DNA of 64,000 bases. Source: Rhizobacter sp. Root1238. GTDB lineage: Bacteria; Pseudomonadota; Gammaproteobacteria; Burkholderiales; Burkholderiaceae_C. The stretch is from contig NZ_LMDM01000015.1 in the NCBI RefSeq assembly GCF_001425825.1, positions 1 through 64,000 of the forward strand, read 5' to 3'. Of this stretch, positions 18,186-27,562 are shown piece by piece. Each line of letters opens with the position of its first letter. The stretch's first letter is position 1. The translations under genes were made by a program, and so were the position numbers. Under the pieces are notes generated by a model. That model saw only the letters and a program-made list of their open reading frames with translations, had not been told where the DNA came from and did no database searches.

Positions 18186-20969
18186 ATGAAAAATTCGTTC
18201 CTCCACGGGCTGGCCGCCTTGCTCGCCAGCCTCGCGCTGGCCGCCTGCGGCGGCGGCGATTCCAACAATGGCGGCAACACGACGCCGCCGCCGGCCACCG
18301 CCAGCGTCACCGGTCACGTCGTCGACATGGACAGCGACCTGGCCGTGGCCGACGCCACCGTCAGCGCCGGCGCGGCGAGCACGAAGACCGCCGCCGACGG
18401 CAGCTTCACGCTGACCGGCGTCGCGCCGGCCGAGCGCGTCAGCGTCAAGGTCGAGGCCGCCGGGCACGGCGCGAACGTCGCCGTGGTCAAGCTCACCGGC
18501 GGCGGCACCGGCAACACCGCCGACATCCGCGTGCGCCTGCTGAAGCTCGCCGCACCGCAGACCTTCGATGCCGCGGCCGCCGCCACCATCGGCAATGCCG
18601 CCGGCACCGCGCAGGTGGCGCTGCCCGCCAACAGCCTGGTCGACGCCACGACCGGTGCGCCGGTGGCCGGCACCGTGTCGGTCAGCGTCACGCCGGTCGA
18701 CCCGGCGCGCGATCCCGAGCGCATGCCCGGCGGCTACACGACGCTGCAGAACGGCAGCGTGCGCACGATCGAGAGCTTCGGCGCGGTCAAGGTCGACCTG
18801 CGCGATGCCGACGGCAAGCGCTTGAACCTGAAGCCCGGCAGCAGCGCCACGGTGCGCATCCCGCTGTCGACCCGCTCGCCGAACCCGCCCGCCAGCGTGC
18901 CGCTGTGGCATTTCGACGAAGCCAGCGCGCGCTGGGTGCAGGAAGGCACGGCCACGCTCGCCGGCACCGGCGCGAACCAGTACTACGAAGGCACCGTCAC
19001 GCACTTCAGCTACTGGAACGCCGACCAGATCGCCGAGACGGTCGAACTCGAAGGCTGCGTGAAGACCGCCGACGGCAAGCCGGCGGCGAACGTGCTCGTC
19101 AGCACCAGCGGTGTCGACTACTCGGGTCGCAGTTCGGCGGTGACCGACGACAACGGCCACTTCGTCGTGCAGGTGCGCAAGGATTCGACCACCTCGGTGT
19201 GGGCCGCGACCGACAAGCTCGTGACGCCGATCCACCAGGTGACGATGGGCAGCGAGAACGGCGCGATGACCGAGTGCATGGTGCTCGAGACCGCGACCAC
19301 CGGCAGCAAGCTCGCGCCGAAGGTGACGAGCAACCCGCGCGCGCAGACGGTCGCGATCGGCGAGACCGTGGTGTTCTACGCCACCATCGACGGCACGCAG
19401 CCGATGACCTACGTCTGGCTGCGCAACGGCGTCGAGATCGCCGGCAGCGACAGCAGCTTCCTGTGGCTGCCCGAGGTGACGCTGGCCGACAACGGCGCCG
19501 TCTACAGCCTGCGCGGCACGAACGCCGCCGGCAGCGTGACCACACTGGCCGCGAAGCTCACCGTCAGCGCGACGCCGATCCCGCCGACGCTGGTGTTCGC
19601 GCCGCGTGACACGACGGTCGATTCCGGCGAGCTCGCGGTCTTCTCGGTGGCGGTGAACGGCAGCGCGCCGTTCACCTACCAATGGAAGCGCAACGGCCAG
19701 CCGATCGCCGGTGCGACCGCCGCCGTGTACACCTTCGCGACGGTGGATGCCGACGACGGTGCGCTGTTCAGCGTGTCCGTCGGCAACGCCGGCGGCACGC
19801 TGCAGACCGATGCCGCGAAGCTGACGGTGGTGCCGGCGCAATCGGCCCCGGTGATCACGACGCAGCCGCGGGGCATCGTCGTCAACGTCGGCAGCACCGC
19901 GACCTTCGCGGTCGAGGCCAAGGGCAGCGCGCCGCTGAGCTACCAGTGGCAGCGCAACGGCACCGACATCGCCGGCGCGACCGGCCCGCTGCTGACGCTG
20001 GATGCGGTGACCGCCGCCGACAATGGCGCGCAGTTCCAGGTGGTCGTGAAGAACCCGAAGGGCAGCATCACCAGCGCCGCCGCGACGTTGACGGTCAACC
20101 AGGCCAGCGACGACCAGCAGGCGAAGCTGCTCGCGCTGATGACCGCGTGGCTGCCGGGCATGGAAGCCGCCGGTGCACCGCTGCAGTTCGCCGACGATGA
20201 CTTCAAGATGCTCCGGCTCGACGCGGTGTGTGCCGGCGGCACGGCCGCGGTCACGCTCGACGGCGCCGCCGCTCCCGCCGCGGGCAGCACGCTGCCCACC
20301 GGCAACCACACGCTGGCCGCGCAGTTCACCGGCTGCCAGACCGAAGACGCGTCGGTGTACAGCGGCACCAGCAGCCTGGCGTACAGCTTCGCCGACCTGG
20401 CGCACCGCGTCGGCTCGGCGCAGTCGACGGTGACCGACTTCCGCGTGACGGCCAACGACATCAACGACACCGAGAAGACGAGCCGCGTGCAGGGCAACGC
20501 GAAGGTCGAGCTCGACGGCAGCCTGAACGGCACGACCGAGACCACGAAGCTGCGCTACCTGCCGGCCAACGGGCTGACCGTGACCGACGTGGCGAGCCAG
20601 TCGGTGACGACCTTCACCGGCGGCAATGCGCTGATGCACACGGTGACGCAGGGCGTGGAGCCCACGGTGCAGACGCTGCTGATCCGCGAGGAGTACGCAC
20701 AGCTCGCGTTCAGCCGCGGCGGCGTGAACTACACGGTCGACGGCTTCTTCCAGCTCGACTTCGGCACGCAACCCGGCAGCCTGAGCGGCAGCGGCACCGT
20801 GACGATCAGCGGCAACGGCCAGGTGATCGGCCGCGTGCGCGGCACGTCCGGCGGGCTGGTGGTCGAGATCGTCAACGGCGGCCTGCTCGGCATGCTGCCG
20901 CCGGCGAAGCCGCAGTCGGCAACGACCGTCGCACGATCGCTCGCGAAAGCCGCCGCCCGCGGCCGCTGA
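18186..20969 (+). CDS. Large lipoprotein with carboxypeptidase-regulatory and three Ig-like domains
   Basis: 927 aa. A lipobox LALAAC ends the signal peptide at Cys 21, followed by a Gly/Asn/Pro-rich spacer. A carboxypeptidase-regulatory-like beta domain lies at about 35-110 (GHVVDMDSDLAVADATVSAG) and a second at about 285-340 (DGKPAANVLVSTSG). Three Ig-like repeats lie near 380-640, each with the pattern P.TYQWKRNG.PIAGAT and an aromatic near the end. The C-terminal 280 residues have no recognised fold. It is probably a surface protein for adhesion or carbohydrate contact. It ends exactly where the convergent HD/LuxR gene ends, with no spacer. Confidence 0.85.
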   Translation: MKNSFLHGLAALLASLALAACGGGDSNNGGNTTPPPATASVTGHVVDMDSDLAVADATVSAGAASTKTAADGSFTLTGVAPAERVSVKVEAAGHGANVAVVKLTGGGTGNTADIRVRLLKLAAPQTFDAAAAATIGNAAGTAQVALPANSLVDATTGAPVAGTVSVSVTPVDPARDPERMPGGYTTLQNGSVRTIESFGAVKVDLRDADGKRLNLKPGSSATVRIPLSTRSPNPPASVPLWHFDEASARWVQEGTATLAGTGANQYYEGTVTHFSYWNADQIAETVELEGCVKTADGKPAANVLVSTSGVDYSGRSSAVTDDNGHFVVQVRKDSTTSVWAATDKLVTPIHQVTMGSENGAMTECMVLETATTGSKLAPKVTSNPRAQTVAIGETVVFYATIDGTQPMTYVWLRNGVEIAGSDSSFLWLPEVTLADNGAVYSLRGTNAAGSVTTLAAKLTVSATPIPPTLVFAPRDTTVDSGELAVFSVAVNGSAPFTYQWKRNGQPIAGATAAVYTFATVDADDGALFSVSVGNAGGTLQTDAAKLTVVPAQSAPVITTQPRGIVVNVGSTATFAVEAKGSAPLSYQWQRNGTDIAGATGPLLTLDAVTAADNGAQFQVVVKNPKGSITSAAATLTVNQASDDQQAKLLALMTAWLPGMEAAGAPLQFADDDFKMLRLDAVCAGGTAAVTLDGAAAPAAGSTLPTGNHTLAAQFTGCQTEDASVYSGTSSLAYSFADLAHRVGSAQSTVTDFRVTANDINDTEKTSRVQGNAKVELDGSLNGTTETTKLRYLPANGLTVTDVASQSVTTFTGGNALMHTVTQGVEPTVQTLLIREEYAQLAFSRGGVNYTVDGFFQLDFGTQPGSLSGSGTVTISGNGQVIGRVRGTSGGLVVEIVNGGLLGMLPPAKPQSATTVARSLAKAAARGR

Positions 20970-22415
20970 TCAGAGCACCCCGGTCGTCATCGCCTTCAGG
21001 GTGGCGGCGGCCCGGGTCGTGCACTCCAGCTTGCGGAAGATGTTCTCCAGGTGGGCCCGCACGGTGCTCGGGCTGATGCCGAGCGTGCGGGCCGCTTCCT
21101 TGTTGCTTTCGCCGAGGCTGATGCAACGCAGCACCTCGACCTCGCGGCCGGTCAGGGTCGAGGCCGGCTCCGCATCGGCCCGCGCCGCGACGGCGCGGGA
21201 GGCGCCGCCCAATGCGGCCACCACGTCGGCATCGAACAGCCCGCGCTGCGCGTCGCGCTGCAGCTGTGCCAGCGCCTCGTCGAACGACAGCGCGGCCCGG
21301 CCCGGGCGGGCAGTCTGCAGCATCGCCGATTGCGTCGCCACCGCGAGCACGCGGGCCTCGGCGCCGATCGCCGCGCCGGACACGCCGCGGAAGAAACCCG
21401 AACCGTCGAGGCGCTCGTCGGCATGCGAGGCGAGCTCGGCCTCGTCGGCCAGGCTGCCGATGCGGCGCGCGGCGCGCGCGGTCCAGTACGGCACCAGCCG
21501 CAGCCGCTCCATCGCCGATTCGCTCGGCGCGCTGGGCTGGTCCCACAGCGCGTTCGGCACCGCCGCACGGCCCATGCCGTGCACCAGGCCCGCGCGGTAC
21601 AGCCGCTGGCGCGACAGCGCCGGCAGGCCCAGGCGCTCGGCGCAGGCGGCGGCCACCTGCGCGACACGGCGCGAGTAGCCGGTCAGCCACGGCAGCTTCA
21701 GGTCGATCACGTCGGCGATCAGTTCGAGCGAGGTGGTGTCGGTGCCGATGACCGGCGCGGTGTCGACGCAGGCCGGGTCCTGCTCCAGCGTGTGCAGCCA
21801 GTCGACCGCATGGCGACGCACTGCCTCGACCAGCTCGGCCGGGTAGGCCGCAGCGGCGCGCGAGGCCAGGTAGCTCAGCGCGCGCTCGAGGTCGTAGACG
21901 CGGCTGAAGATCTCCAGGTCGCTCGCGGCCGAGACGATGAACACCTCGGCCGGGATCTCGGGCGGGCGCAGGCCGTGCGGGCCGTGGCCGTCATGGCGCT
22001 CGAAGACCTGGCGCAGCGACCGTTCGACGGCCGGCGGCATGCCGAGCGTGTGGGCGACGTCGCCGGACACCTCGCAGTGGATCTGCGCGAGCGGCGCGAT
22101 CGAGCCGGCCAGGTGCGCCGGCAGGCCGGCCGCGAGCATCGCCTGCCGGCCGCCGACGTCGTCGCCCATCAGTTCGGAGAACTCCGGCGCGTTCGCGGTG
22201 CAGCCCGACCAGCGCAGCAGCGAGACGTAGGCGGCGTGGGAGCAGGTGTCGCCACCCAGCCCGAGCGCCGCCGCGAGCTGCGCCGCGATCCATGCGGTGC
22301 GCGCCGAATGGTCGACCGGTTGGCCCATGCTGAGGTCGCCGACAAAGGCGAGCGCCTTGACGGCATCGAAGACGGTGACCCGGGCGTCGGGCAGCGCGGC
22401 GGAGGGGGAGGACAT
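20970..22415 (-). CDS. HD-domain protein with C-terminal LuxR helix-turn-helix
   Basis: 481 aa. The first 400 residues hold HD/HD-GYP-like helices (ERHDGHGPHGLRP and HADERLDGSGFF), but the usual HD-x-GK step reads LVHGMGRA, so the metal site looks degraded and hydrolysis of cyclic di-GMP is doubtful. The end is a LuxR DNA-binding domain (LTGREVEVLRCISLGESNKE ... STVRAHLENIFRKLE). It is thus likely a regulator that uses a phosphohydrolase fold to sense a nucleotide or other ligand. The start MSSPSAALPD at 22415 is preceded by noncoding DNA; a longer in-frame extension is unlikely. Confidence 0.82.
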   Translation of the reverse strand: MSSPSAALPDARVTVFDAVKALAFVGDLSMGQPVDHSARTAWIAAQLAAALGLGGDTCSHAAYVSLLRWSGCTANAPEFSELMGDDVGGRQAMLAAGLPAHLAGSIAPLAQIHCEVSGDVAHTLGMPPAVERSLRQVFERHDGHGPHGLRPPEIPAEVFIVSAASDLEIFSRVYDLERALSYLASRAAAAYPAELVEAVRRHAVDWLHTLEQDPACVDTAPVIGTDTTSLELIADVIDLKLPWLTGYSRRVAQVAAACAERLGLPALSRQRLYRAGLVHGMGRAAVPNALWDQPSAPSESAMERLRLVPYWTARAARRIGSLADEAELASHADERLDGSGFFRGVSGAAIGAEARVLAVATQSAMLQTARPGRAALSFDEALAQLQRDAQRGLFDADVVAALGGASRAVAARADAEPASTLTGREVEVLRCISLGESNKEAARTLGISPSTVRAHLENIFRKLECTTRAAATLKAMTTGVL

Positions 22416-22482
22416 CGGTCGAAGGACTCTGGAAATGAAGAAGGGCCCGCCGCACGCGGCAGGCCCCCGCATCATGCCGCGA

Positions 22483-23265
22483 TCAGCGGGCGGCTTGCGT
22501 GGCCTGCACCGCGTCCAGGATGACCGCTGCCACCTTGGCGGGCTGCGACTGCTGCGGCACGTGGCTGCTGGCGACGCTCGAGACCTTGGCATGGATCGCC
22601 TTGGCCATCGCGCGCTGCTGCTCCGGCACGATCATGTGGTCGTTGTCGGCGACGAGGTACCACGACGGCTTCTGCTTCCACGCGGCGACCGACACCTTCT
22701 GCTCGAAGGCCTTCGCCTGGATCGGGCCTTGCGTCGCGGTCATCACCGCGGTCGCGGCGGCGGGCAGGTCCTGCGCGAAGTGCTGGCTCATGCCTTCCTG
22801 CGTCAGCGACAGGAAGCCGCCGCCGTCGGCCTTCAGGTGGGCCAGGCCGGCGCCGGGCGCGAAGCCCTTGCCGACGTCGCCGACCGACTGGCCGGCGTCC
22901 GGCGCGAAGGCGGCGACGTAGACGAGGCCGGCGACCTTGGCGTTGTCGCCCGCTTCGGTGATGACCATGCCGCCCCACGAGTGGCCGACCAGCACGACCT
23001 TGCCGGGCTGCGCATCGATCGCGCGCTTCGCGGCGGCGACGTCGTCGGCCAGCGATGTCAGCGGGTTCTGCACCGCGACGACGTGCAGGCCCTTGGCCTG
23101 CAGCAGCGGCACGACCTTGGCCCAGTCGGAGCCGTCGGCGAACGCGCCGTGGACGATCACGACGCTGGGCTGGGTGGTGTCCGCAGCCGCCGGGGTGGCG
23201 GCAGCGGCCGAGGCAGCGACGATGGAGGCGGTGAGGCCGACGGTGGCCAGCTTGACGAGGTTCAT
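22483..23265 (-). CDS. Secreted alpha/beta hydrolase
   Basis: 260 aa with a signal peptide (VGLTASIVAASAAAA) cleaved near residue 28. The fold begins VVIVHGAFADGSDW (oxyanion-hole HG), the nucleophile elbow is VGHSWGGM (Ser), and a late SSHVPQQSQP supplies the histidine. It belongs to the EstC/pyrethroid-hydrolase-like group of small esterases. The substrate is unknown. Start MNLVKLATV at 23265 is chosen because the signal peptide begins there. It stands 67 bp beyond the HD/LuxR gene start in the same direction. Confidence 0.85.
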   Translation of the reverse strand: MNLVKLATVGLTASIVAASAAAATPAAADTTQPSVVIVHGAFADGSDWAKVVPLLQAKGLHVVAVQNPLTSLADDVAAAKRAIDAQPGKVVLVGHSWGGMVITEAGDNAKVAGLVYVAAFAPDAGQSVGDVGKGFAPGAGLAHLKADGGGFLSLTQEGMSQHFAQDLPAAATAVMTATQGPIQAKAFEQKVSVAAWKQKPSWYLVADNDHMIVPEQQRAMAKAIHAKVSSVASSHVPQQSQPAKVAAVILDAVQATQAAR

Positions 23266-23442
23266 GATGGTTTCCAGGTGCGTTGTCAGAGCACGAACTG
23301 TCCGCTCAGCTGCGGTTCGGCACCATCGGACGAACATCCGAGGCGGCTGCGAAGGCCGGGCCTGTCGCTGACCGTCTCGCCCGCCCATCCGAAGCGCAGT
23401 GGACATCTTGATCGTGCCCACTGATTGCACCTGCCCCGGACG

Positions 23443-23763
23443 CTATCGCGCCCGCGCCGTCACATGCAAGGTCACGCCGGCATGCTGCTGCAAACGGCTG
23501 ATCACGGCGAAGAGATTGCGAGCCTGGGGATTTCCCATCGGACCGAACATGCGAATGAGGCTTTTCGGTGAGGTGCCCGTGGCGGCGCCGAGCTTCTCGA
23601 AACCAACCGTGGCCTTGATGTAGTCGCGCAGAATCCCCTTGCCGGTTTCTACGTCGCCAGCCAGCATCGTTTCCACGCCTTCCTTGAGCAGCGCATCGCG
23701 AAACGCGGGATCGGCCAGCACTCGCGCCTGAACCGTCTGCTTGAAATCTCTTGTGAGGGCCAT
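23443..23763 (-). CDS. Addiction-module antidote protein, HigA-like
   Basis: 106 aa, matching the 'probable addiction module antidote' family in its blocks MALTRDFKQTVQARV, TGKGILRDYIKATVGFEKLG and SPKSLIRMFGPMGNPQARNL, the last containing the helix-turn-helix. In intact loci the toxin gene lies immediately upstream and overlaps or nearly abuts. Here only the toxin's last codons remain (23767-23865), so this antitoxin is an orphan. It may still bind its old operator if any is left. Confidence 0.88.
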   Translation of the reverse strand: MALTRDFKQTVQARVLADPAFRDALLKEGVETMLAGDVETGKGILRDYIKATVGFEKLGAATGTSPKSLIRMFGPMGNPQARNLFAVISRLQQHAGVTLHVTARAR

Positions 23764-23766
23764 GGC

Positions 23767-23865
23767 TTACTTCTCCAATCGTTTGCGCCGCTTGTAGTTC
23801 GCCCAGCGAGCTTGCGCGGACTCGATGTCGTGCTGCTGCCGCCTCTTGGTCCCACCGGCGAGCAG
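23767..23865 (-). pseudogene. 3' remnant of a RelE/HigB-type toxin gene
   Basis: The frame ending in TAA at 23767-23769, 3 bp before the antitoxin ATG, encodes LLAGGTKRRQQHDIESAQAR followed by WANYKRRKRLEK. This matches the C-terminal end typical of the addiction-module killer family (LLxGGxKxxQxxDI...W.xY). Upstream the homology stops abruptly beside the waaA stop codon, and the frame hits a stop at about 23886. The first two thirds of the toxin, with the catalytic core start and the promoter, are gone. Confidence 0.75.
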
Positions 23866-23866
23866 G

Positions 23867-25186
23867 TCAGACTGGCAACCACCTCAACAGGTAGTTCGTC
23901 ATCCGCCGCGCGGCCCCCCGGTGCGCAGCCGCGAACGCCCTCGCCTGCGCCGCGCGTTGCTCGCGCTCCGGGCTGTCGAGCAGCGCACACGCCGTGCCGA
24001 CGCCCGCCGCCATGTCCGCCACCCGCAGGGCCGCCCCGGCGGCCTGCGACAGCTCCGCCGCCTGCGCGAAGTTGAAGGTGTGCGGCCCCATCACGATCGG
24101 GCAGCCGCAGGCCGCCGCTTCGATCAGGTTCTGCCCGCCCAGCGGCGCGAAGCTGCCGCCGAGCAGCGCCACGTCGGACATCGCGTAGTACAGCGCCATC
24201 TCGCGCATCGAATCGCCCAGCCACACGTCGGCGCCCGACGCATCGGCCGGCGGCGTGTCGCCCCAGCCGCTGCGCCGCGCGAGCGTGAACCCGGCCGCCT
24301 GCACCAGCGCGGCGACCTCGTCGAAGCGCTGCGGATGGCGCGGCACGATCAGCAGCAGCGGGCGGTCCGCCGGCGGTTGCTTCGCCCACTCGGCCAGCAG
24401 CATCGCCTCCTCGCCCTCGCGCATCACCGCGCCCAGCAGCACCGGCCGCGCGAGCGCATGCCGCCACGCACGGCCGCGCGCCAGCAGGGCCTCGTCCGGC
24501 GCCATGTCGAACTTCAGGTTGCCGCAGACGACCACCTCGCGCGCGCCCGAATCGCGCAGCCGCTGCGCATCGGCCTCGGTCTGCGCCAGCACCAGCGTGA
24601 TCGCCTCGACCGCCGGCCGCAGCACCGCCGCCAGCCGCTCGCCCTGGCGCCGGCTCTTCTCGCTGAGCCGCGCATTCGCCAGCACCACCGGAATGCCGCT
24701 GCCCTGCGCGCGCCGCAGCAGGTTGGGCCAGATCTCGGTTTCCATCAGCACGCCGACGCGTGGACGGAACTGCTCGAAGAAGCGCTGCACGACGCCCGGC
24801 GTGTCGTACGGCAGCCAGGCCTGCGCATCGCCGTCGCGCAGCAGCGCCTTGCCGGCCTCGCGGCCGGTGGCGGTGCCGTGCGTCAGCAGCAGCCGCAGGT
24901 TCGGCCGCTCGGCGCGCAAGGCGTCGATCAAGGCCGCTGCCGCCAGCGTCTCGCCGAGCGACACCGCATGCACCCACACGTCGCCGACCCAGCGCTCGCC
25001 ACGGTAGTCGCCCAGCCGCTCCAGCACCTTGTGCCGGTACAGCGGCTCGGCCCGGCCGCGCAGCCACAGCCGCAGCAGGTAGGCCGGCTTCAGCGACGCC
25101 AGCAGCAGCGAATAGGCCTGCCGTGCCAGCCATTGCCGCCAGGTGGCGGTCGGAACATCGTGTGCGGGATCCACGGCGCCCGTCAT
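23867..25186 (-). CDS. waaA: 3-deoxy-D-manno-octulosonic acid transferase (Kdo transferase)
   Basis: 439 aa, GT-B glycosyltransferase that adds Kdo from CMP-Kdo to lipid IVA at the inner face of the inner membrane. Seen: an N-terminal membrane-associated helix (AYSLLLASLKPAYLLRL), the conserved VWVHAVSLGET with the catalytic glutamate, LMETEIWPNLL, GNLKFD, and GGSFAPLGGQNLIEAAACG for nucleotide-sugar binding. The start overlaps the waaC stop by 4 bp. The 3' end directly adjoins the toxin remnant, marking a recombination point. Confidence 0.95.
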   Translation of the reverse strand: MTGAVDPAHDVPTATWRQWLARQAYSLLLASLKPAYLLRLWLRGRAEPLYRHKVLERLGDYRGERWVGDVWVHAVSLGETLAAAALIDALRAERPNLRLLLTHGTATGREAGKALLRDGDAQAWLPYDTPGVVQRFFEQFRPRVGVLMETEIWPNLLRRAQGSGIPVVLANARLSEKSRRQGERLAAVLRPAVEAITLVLAQTEADAQRLRDSGAREVVVCGNLKFDMAPDEALLARGRAWRHALARPVLLGAVMREGEEAMLLAEWAKQPPADRPLLLIVPRHPQRFDEVAALVQAAGFTLARRSGWGDTPPADASGADVWLGDSMREMALYYAMSDVALLGGSFAPLGGQNLIEAAACGCPIVMGPHTFNFAQAAELSQAAGAALRVADMAAGVGTACALLDSPEREQRAAQARAFAAAHRGAARRMTNYLLRWLPV

Positions 25187-26154
25187 GCCCGCGCCGCGGC
25201 GCGCACGACCTGCCAGGCGGCCCACACCAGGTCGACCTCCGGCGTCGGCGTGCGTTCGACCGACACCTGGTGCCGGTGGCCGTGCGCCATCTGCGGGCCG
25301 GTACGCCACGCGGTCGGAAAGTTGTACAGCTGCACATGCGGCAGCCCGAGCGCGACCGCGATGTGGCTCAGCCCGCTGTCGACACCGATCACGCCCTGCG
25401 CCGCGCCCATGCGGTCGACCAGCGCGTCGAGCGACATCGCCGGCCACACCTCGGCATGCGCACCGAAGGCCTGCTGCAGGCGCTGCGCGCGCGCCAGCTC
25501 CTCGGCCCCCGCATGCGGCAGCGCGATGCGCCAGCCGGAGCCGATGCAGCGCTGGCCGAATTCGATCCAGTGCTGCTCGGGCCACAGCTTGTCGTCGCGC
25601 GAACTGCCGTGCACGAACACCAGCGTCGGCGGCGGCAGCGGCTGCGCATCGGCGCGCAGCCCGAACTGCGGCGGACCCTGCACGGTGTAGTTCAGCGCCA
25701 TGCCGGCCAGCTTGCGCGAGCGGTCGAGCGCATGCACGTGCGGCTCCATCGCGAGCGGCTGGTCGATCAGCCAGCGCGCCGGCCATTCGAAGCCGGAGCC
25801 GTCGGTGCGGTTCGCGAGGCCGAAGCTCGGCCCGTCGGCCAGCCGCGCGACCAGCGCCGATTTGGTCAGGCCCTGCAGGTCGAGCACCGCGTCGTAGCGG
25901 TGCTGCCCCAGCTGCCGGCGGAATGCGCGCCATTCGTCGCGCACCGGGCGCGTCCACCACGCGCGGCGCCAGCGGCGCTGCGCGCATTCGATCACCTCGC
26001 TGACGCCGTGCACGCGCCGCACCAGCGGCGCGAAGCCCGGCTCGACGACCCAGTCGACCTGCGCATGGCGGTAGACCGCCCGCAGGTCGTGGACGACAGG
26101 CATCGCATGCACCACGTCGCCGAGTGACGACAGCTTGACGATCAGGACGCGCAC
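25183..26154 (-). CDS. waaC: Lipopolysaccharide heptosyltransferase I
   Basis: 323 aa of GT9. The start MRVLIVKLSSLGDVVHAMPV is the family hallmark, and DAVLDLQGLTKSALVARL, VFVHGSSRDDKLWPEQHW and GVDSGLSHIAVALGLP (ADP-heptose site) follow. It adds the first heptose to Kdo2-lipid A. It forms an operon with waaA, and the phosphomannomutase gene 16 bp upstream reads the same way. Confidence 0.95.
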   Translation of the reverse strand: MRVLIVKLSSLGDVVHAMPVVHDLRAVYRHAQVDWVVEPGFAPLVRRVHGVSEVIECAQRRWRRAWWTRPVRDEWRAFRRQLGQHRYDAVLDLQGLTKSALVARLADGPSFGLANRTDGSGFEWPARWLIDQPLAMEPHVHALDRSRKLAGMALNYTVQGPPQFGLRADAQPLPPPTLVFVHGSSRDDKLWPEQHWIEFGQRCIGSGWRIALPHAGAEELARAQRLQQAFGAHAEVWPAMSLDALVDRMGAAQGVIGVDSGLSHIAVALGLPHVQLYNFPTAWRTGPQMAHGHRHQVSVERTPTPEVDLVWAAWQVVRAAARA

Positions 26155-26170
26155 GACGACGGCGACGCGG

Positions 26171-27562
26171 TCAATGCGCGGCGGCCGCGATCTGCGCGTC
26201 GGGCTTGGCCACGCGCAGCGCGGCCATGAAGTCGGCCTCGATGCGGTGCAGCGCCGCCTCGGTGTGCCCTTCGAAGCGCAGCACCAGCACCGGCGTGGTG
26301 TTCGACGAACGGATCAGCCCGAAGCCGTCGTCGTACTCGGCACGCAGCCCGTCGATCGTGATGATCTCCTTCGCGCCGGGGAAGCGCGCGCCGTCGAGCA
26401 GCTTCTGCACCACCTGCTTCGGCTCGCCTTCGTCGCACGCGACGTTCAGCTCGGGCGTGCTGAAGCTGGTCGGCAGCGCGTTCAGCACCTGGCTAGGGTT
26501 CTTGCCGCGCGACAGGATCTCCAGCAGGCGCGCCGCGGTGTAGGTGGCATCGTCGAAGCCGTACCAGCGCTCGCCGAAGAAGATGTGGCCGCTCATCTCG
26601 CCGGCCAGCGGCGCCTTCAGCTCCTTCATCTTCGCCTTCACGAGCGAGTGGCCGGTCTTCCACATCAGCGGCTTGCCGCCGGCGGCGCGGATGGTCGGCG
26701 CGAGGCGCTGCGTGCACTTCACGTCGAAGATGATGGTGCCGCCCTGGTTGCGCGACAGCACGTCGGTGGCAAACAGCATCAGCTGGCGATCGGGGTAGAT
26801 GATGTTGCCTTCCTTCGTGACCACGCCGAGCCGGTCGCCGTCGCCGTCGAACGCGAGGCCCAGCTCGGCATCGGTCTCCTTCACGGTGCGGATCAGGTCG
26901 GCCAGGTTCTCGGGCTTGCTCGGGTCCGGGTGGTGGTTCGGGAAATCGCCGTCGACCTCGGAGTAGAGCTCGGTCACCTCGCAGCCGAGCGCGCGCAGGA
27001 TGCCGGGCGCCGACGCACCGGGGATGCCGTTGCCGGAGTCGACGACGATCTTCATCCTGCGGGCCAGCTTGCAGTCGCCGACGATGCGTGCGCGGTACTC
27101 GGCCAGCACGTCCATCGTGCCGGTGCGGCCGCTGGCCACGGTGTAGTTCTCGGCCTCCATGCGGATGCGCAGCGCCTGGATCTCGTCGCCGTAGATCGCG
27201 CGGCCGGCCAGCACCATCTTGAAGCCGTTGTAGTCCTTCGGGTTATGGCTGCCGGTGACCTGGATGCCGCTGTTGCAGCCATGCTGGCCGCGCGTGGCGG
27301 CCACGTAGTACAGCATCGGCGTCGTCACGGCGCCGATGTCAACGACGTCGAGCCCGGTCGACGCGAGGCCGCGGATCAGCGCGGCGACCAGGCCCGGCCC
27401 CGACAGGCGGCCGTCACGGCCCACCGCCACGGCCTTCTCACCCGCCTTCAGTGCTTCGCTGCCGAAGGCACGGCCCAGGTGCTCCGCGAACGCTTCGTCG
27501 ATCGTCTTGCCGACGATGCCGCGGATGTCATAGGCCTTGAAGTTGGACGCAGTCACTTGCAT
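26171..27562 (-). CDS. algC: Phosphomannomutase/phosphoglucomutase
   Basis: 463 aa, the length of AlgC-type bifunctional mutases. It interconverts hexose-6- and hexose-1-phosphates for LPS and exopolysaccharide precursors. The phosphoserine loop GIQVTGSHNPKDYNG, metal loop FDGDGDRLGVV, sugar-recognition GEMSGHIFF and phosphate-binding loop RSSNTTPVLVLRFEG are all intact. Start MQVTASNFKAYDIRG at 27562 is preceded by AGGAG at 7 bp; an in-frame ATG 45 bp upstream lacks support. It probably leads the waaC-waaA operon. Confidence 0.93.
   Translation of the reverse strand: MQVTASNFKAYDIRGIVGKTIDEAFAEHLGRAFGSEALKAGEKAVAVGRDGRLSGPGLVAALIRGLASTGLDVVDIGAVTTPMLYYVAATRGQHGCNSGIQVTGSHNPKDYNGFKMVLAGRAIYGDEIQALRIRMEAENYTVASGRTGTMDVLAEYRARIVGDCKLARRMKIVVDSGNGIPGASAPGILRALGCEVTELYSEVDGDFPNHHPDPSKPENLADLIRTVKETDAELGLAFDGDGDRLGVVTKEGNIIYPDRQLMLFATDVLSRNQGGTIIFDVKCTQRLAPTIRAAGGKPLMWKTGHSLVKAKMKELKAPLAGEMSGHIFFGERWYGFDDATYTAARLLEILSRGKNPSQVLNALPTSFSTPELNVACDEGEPKQVVQKLLDGARFPGAKEIITIDGLRAEYDDGFGLIRSSNTTPVLVLRFEGHTEAALHRIEADFMAALRVAKPDAQIAAAAH

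Noticed and set aside
23399-23623. 74-codon plus-strand frame over the antitoxin
   Set aside because: Antisense to a clear antidote-family protein and without motifs.
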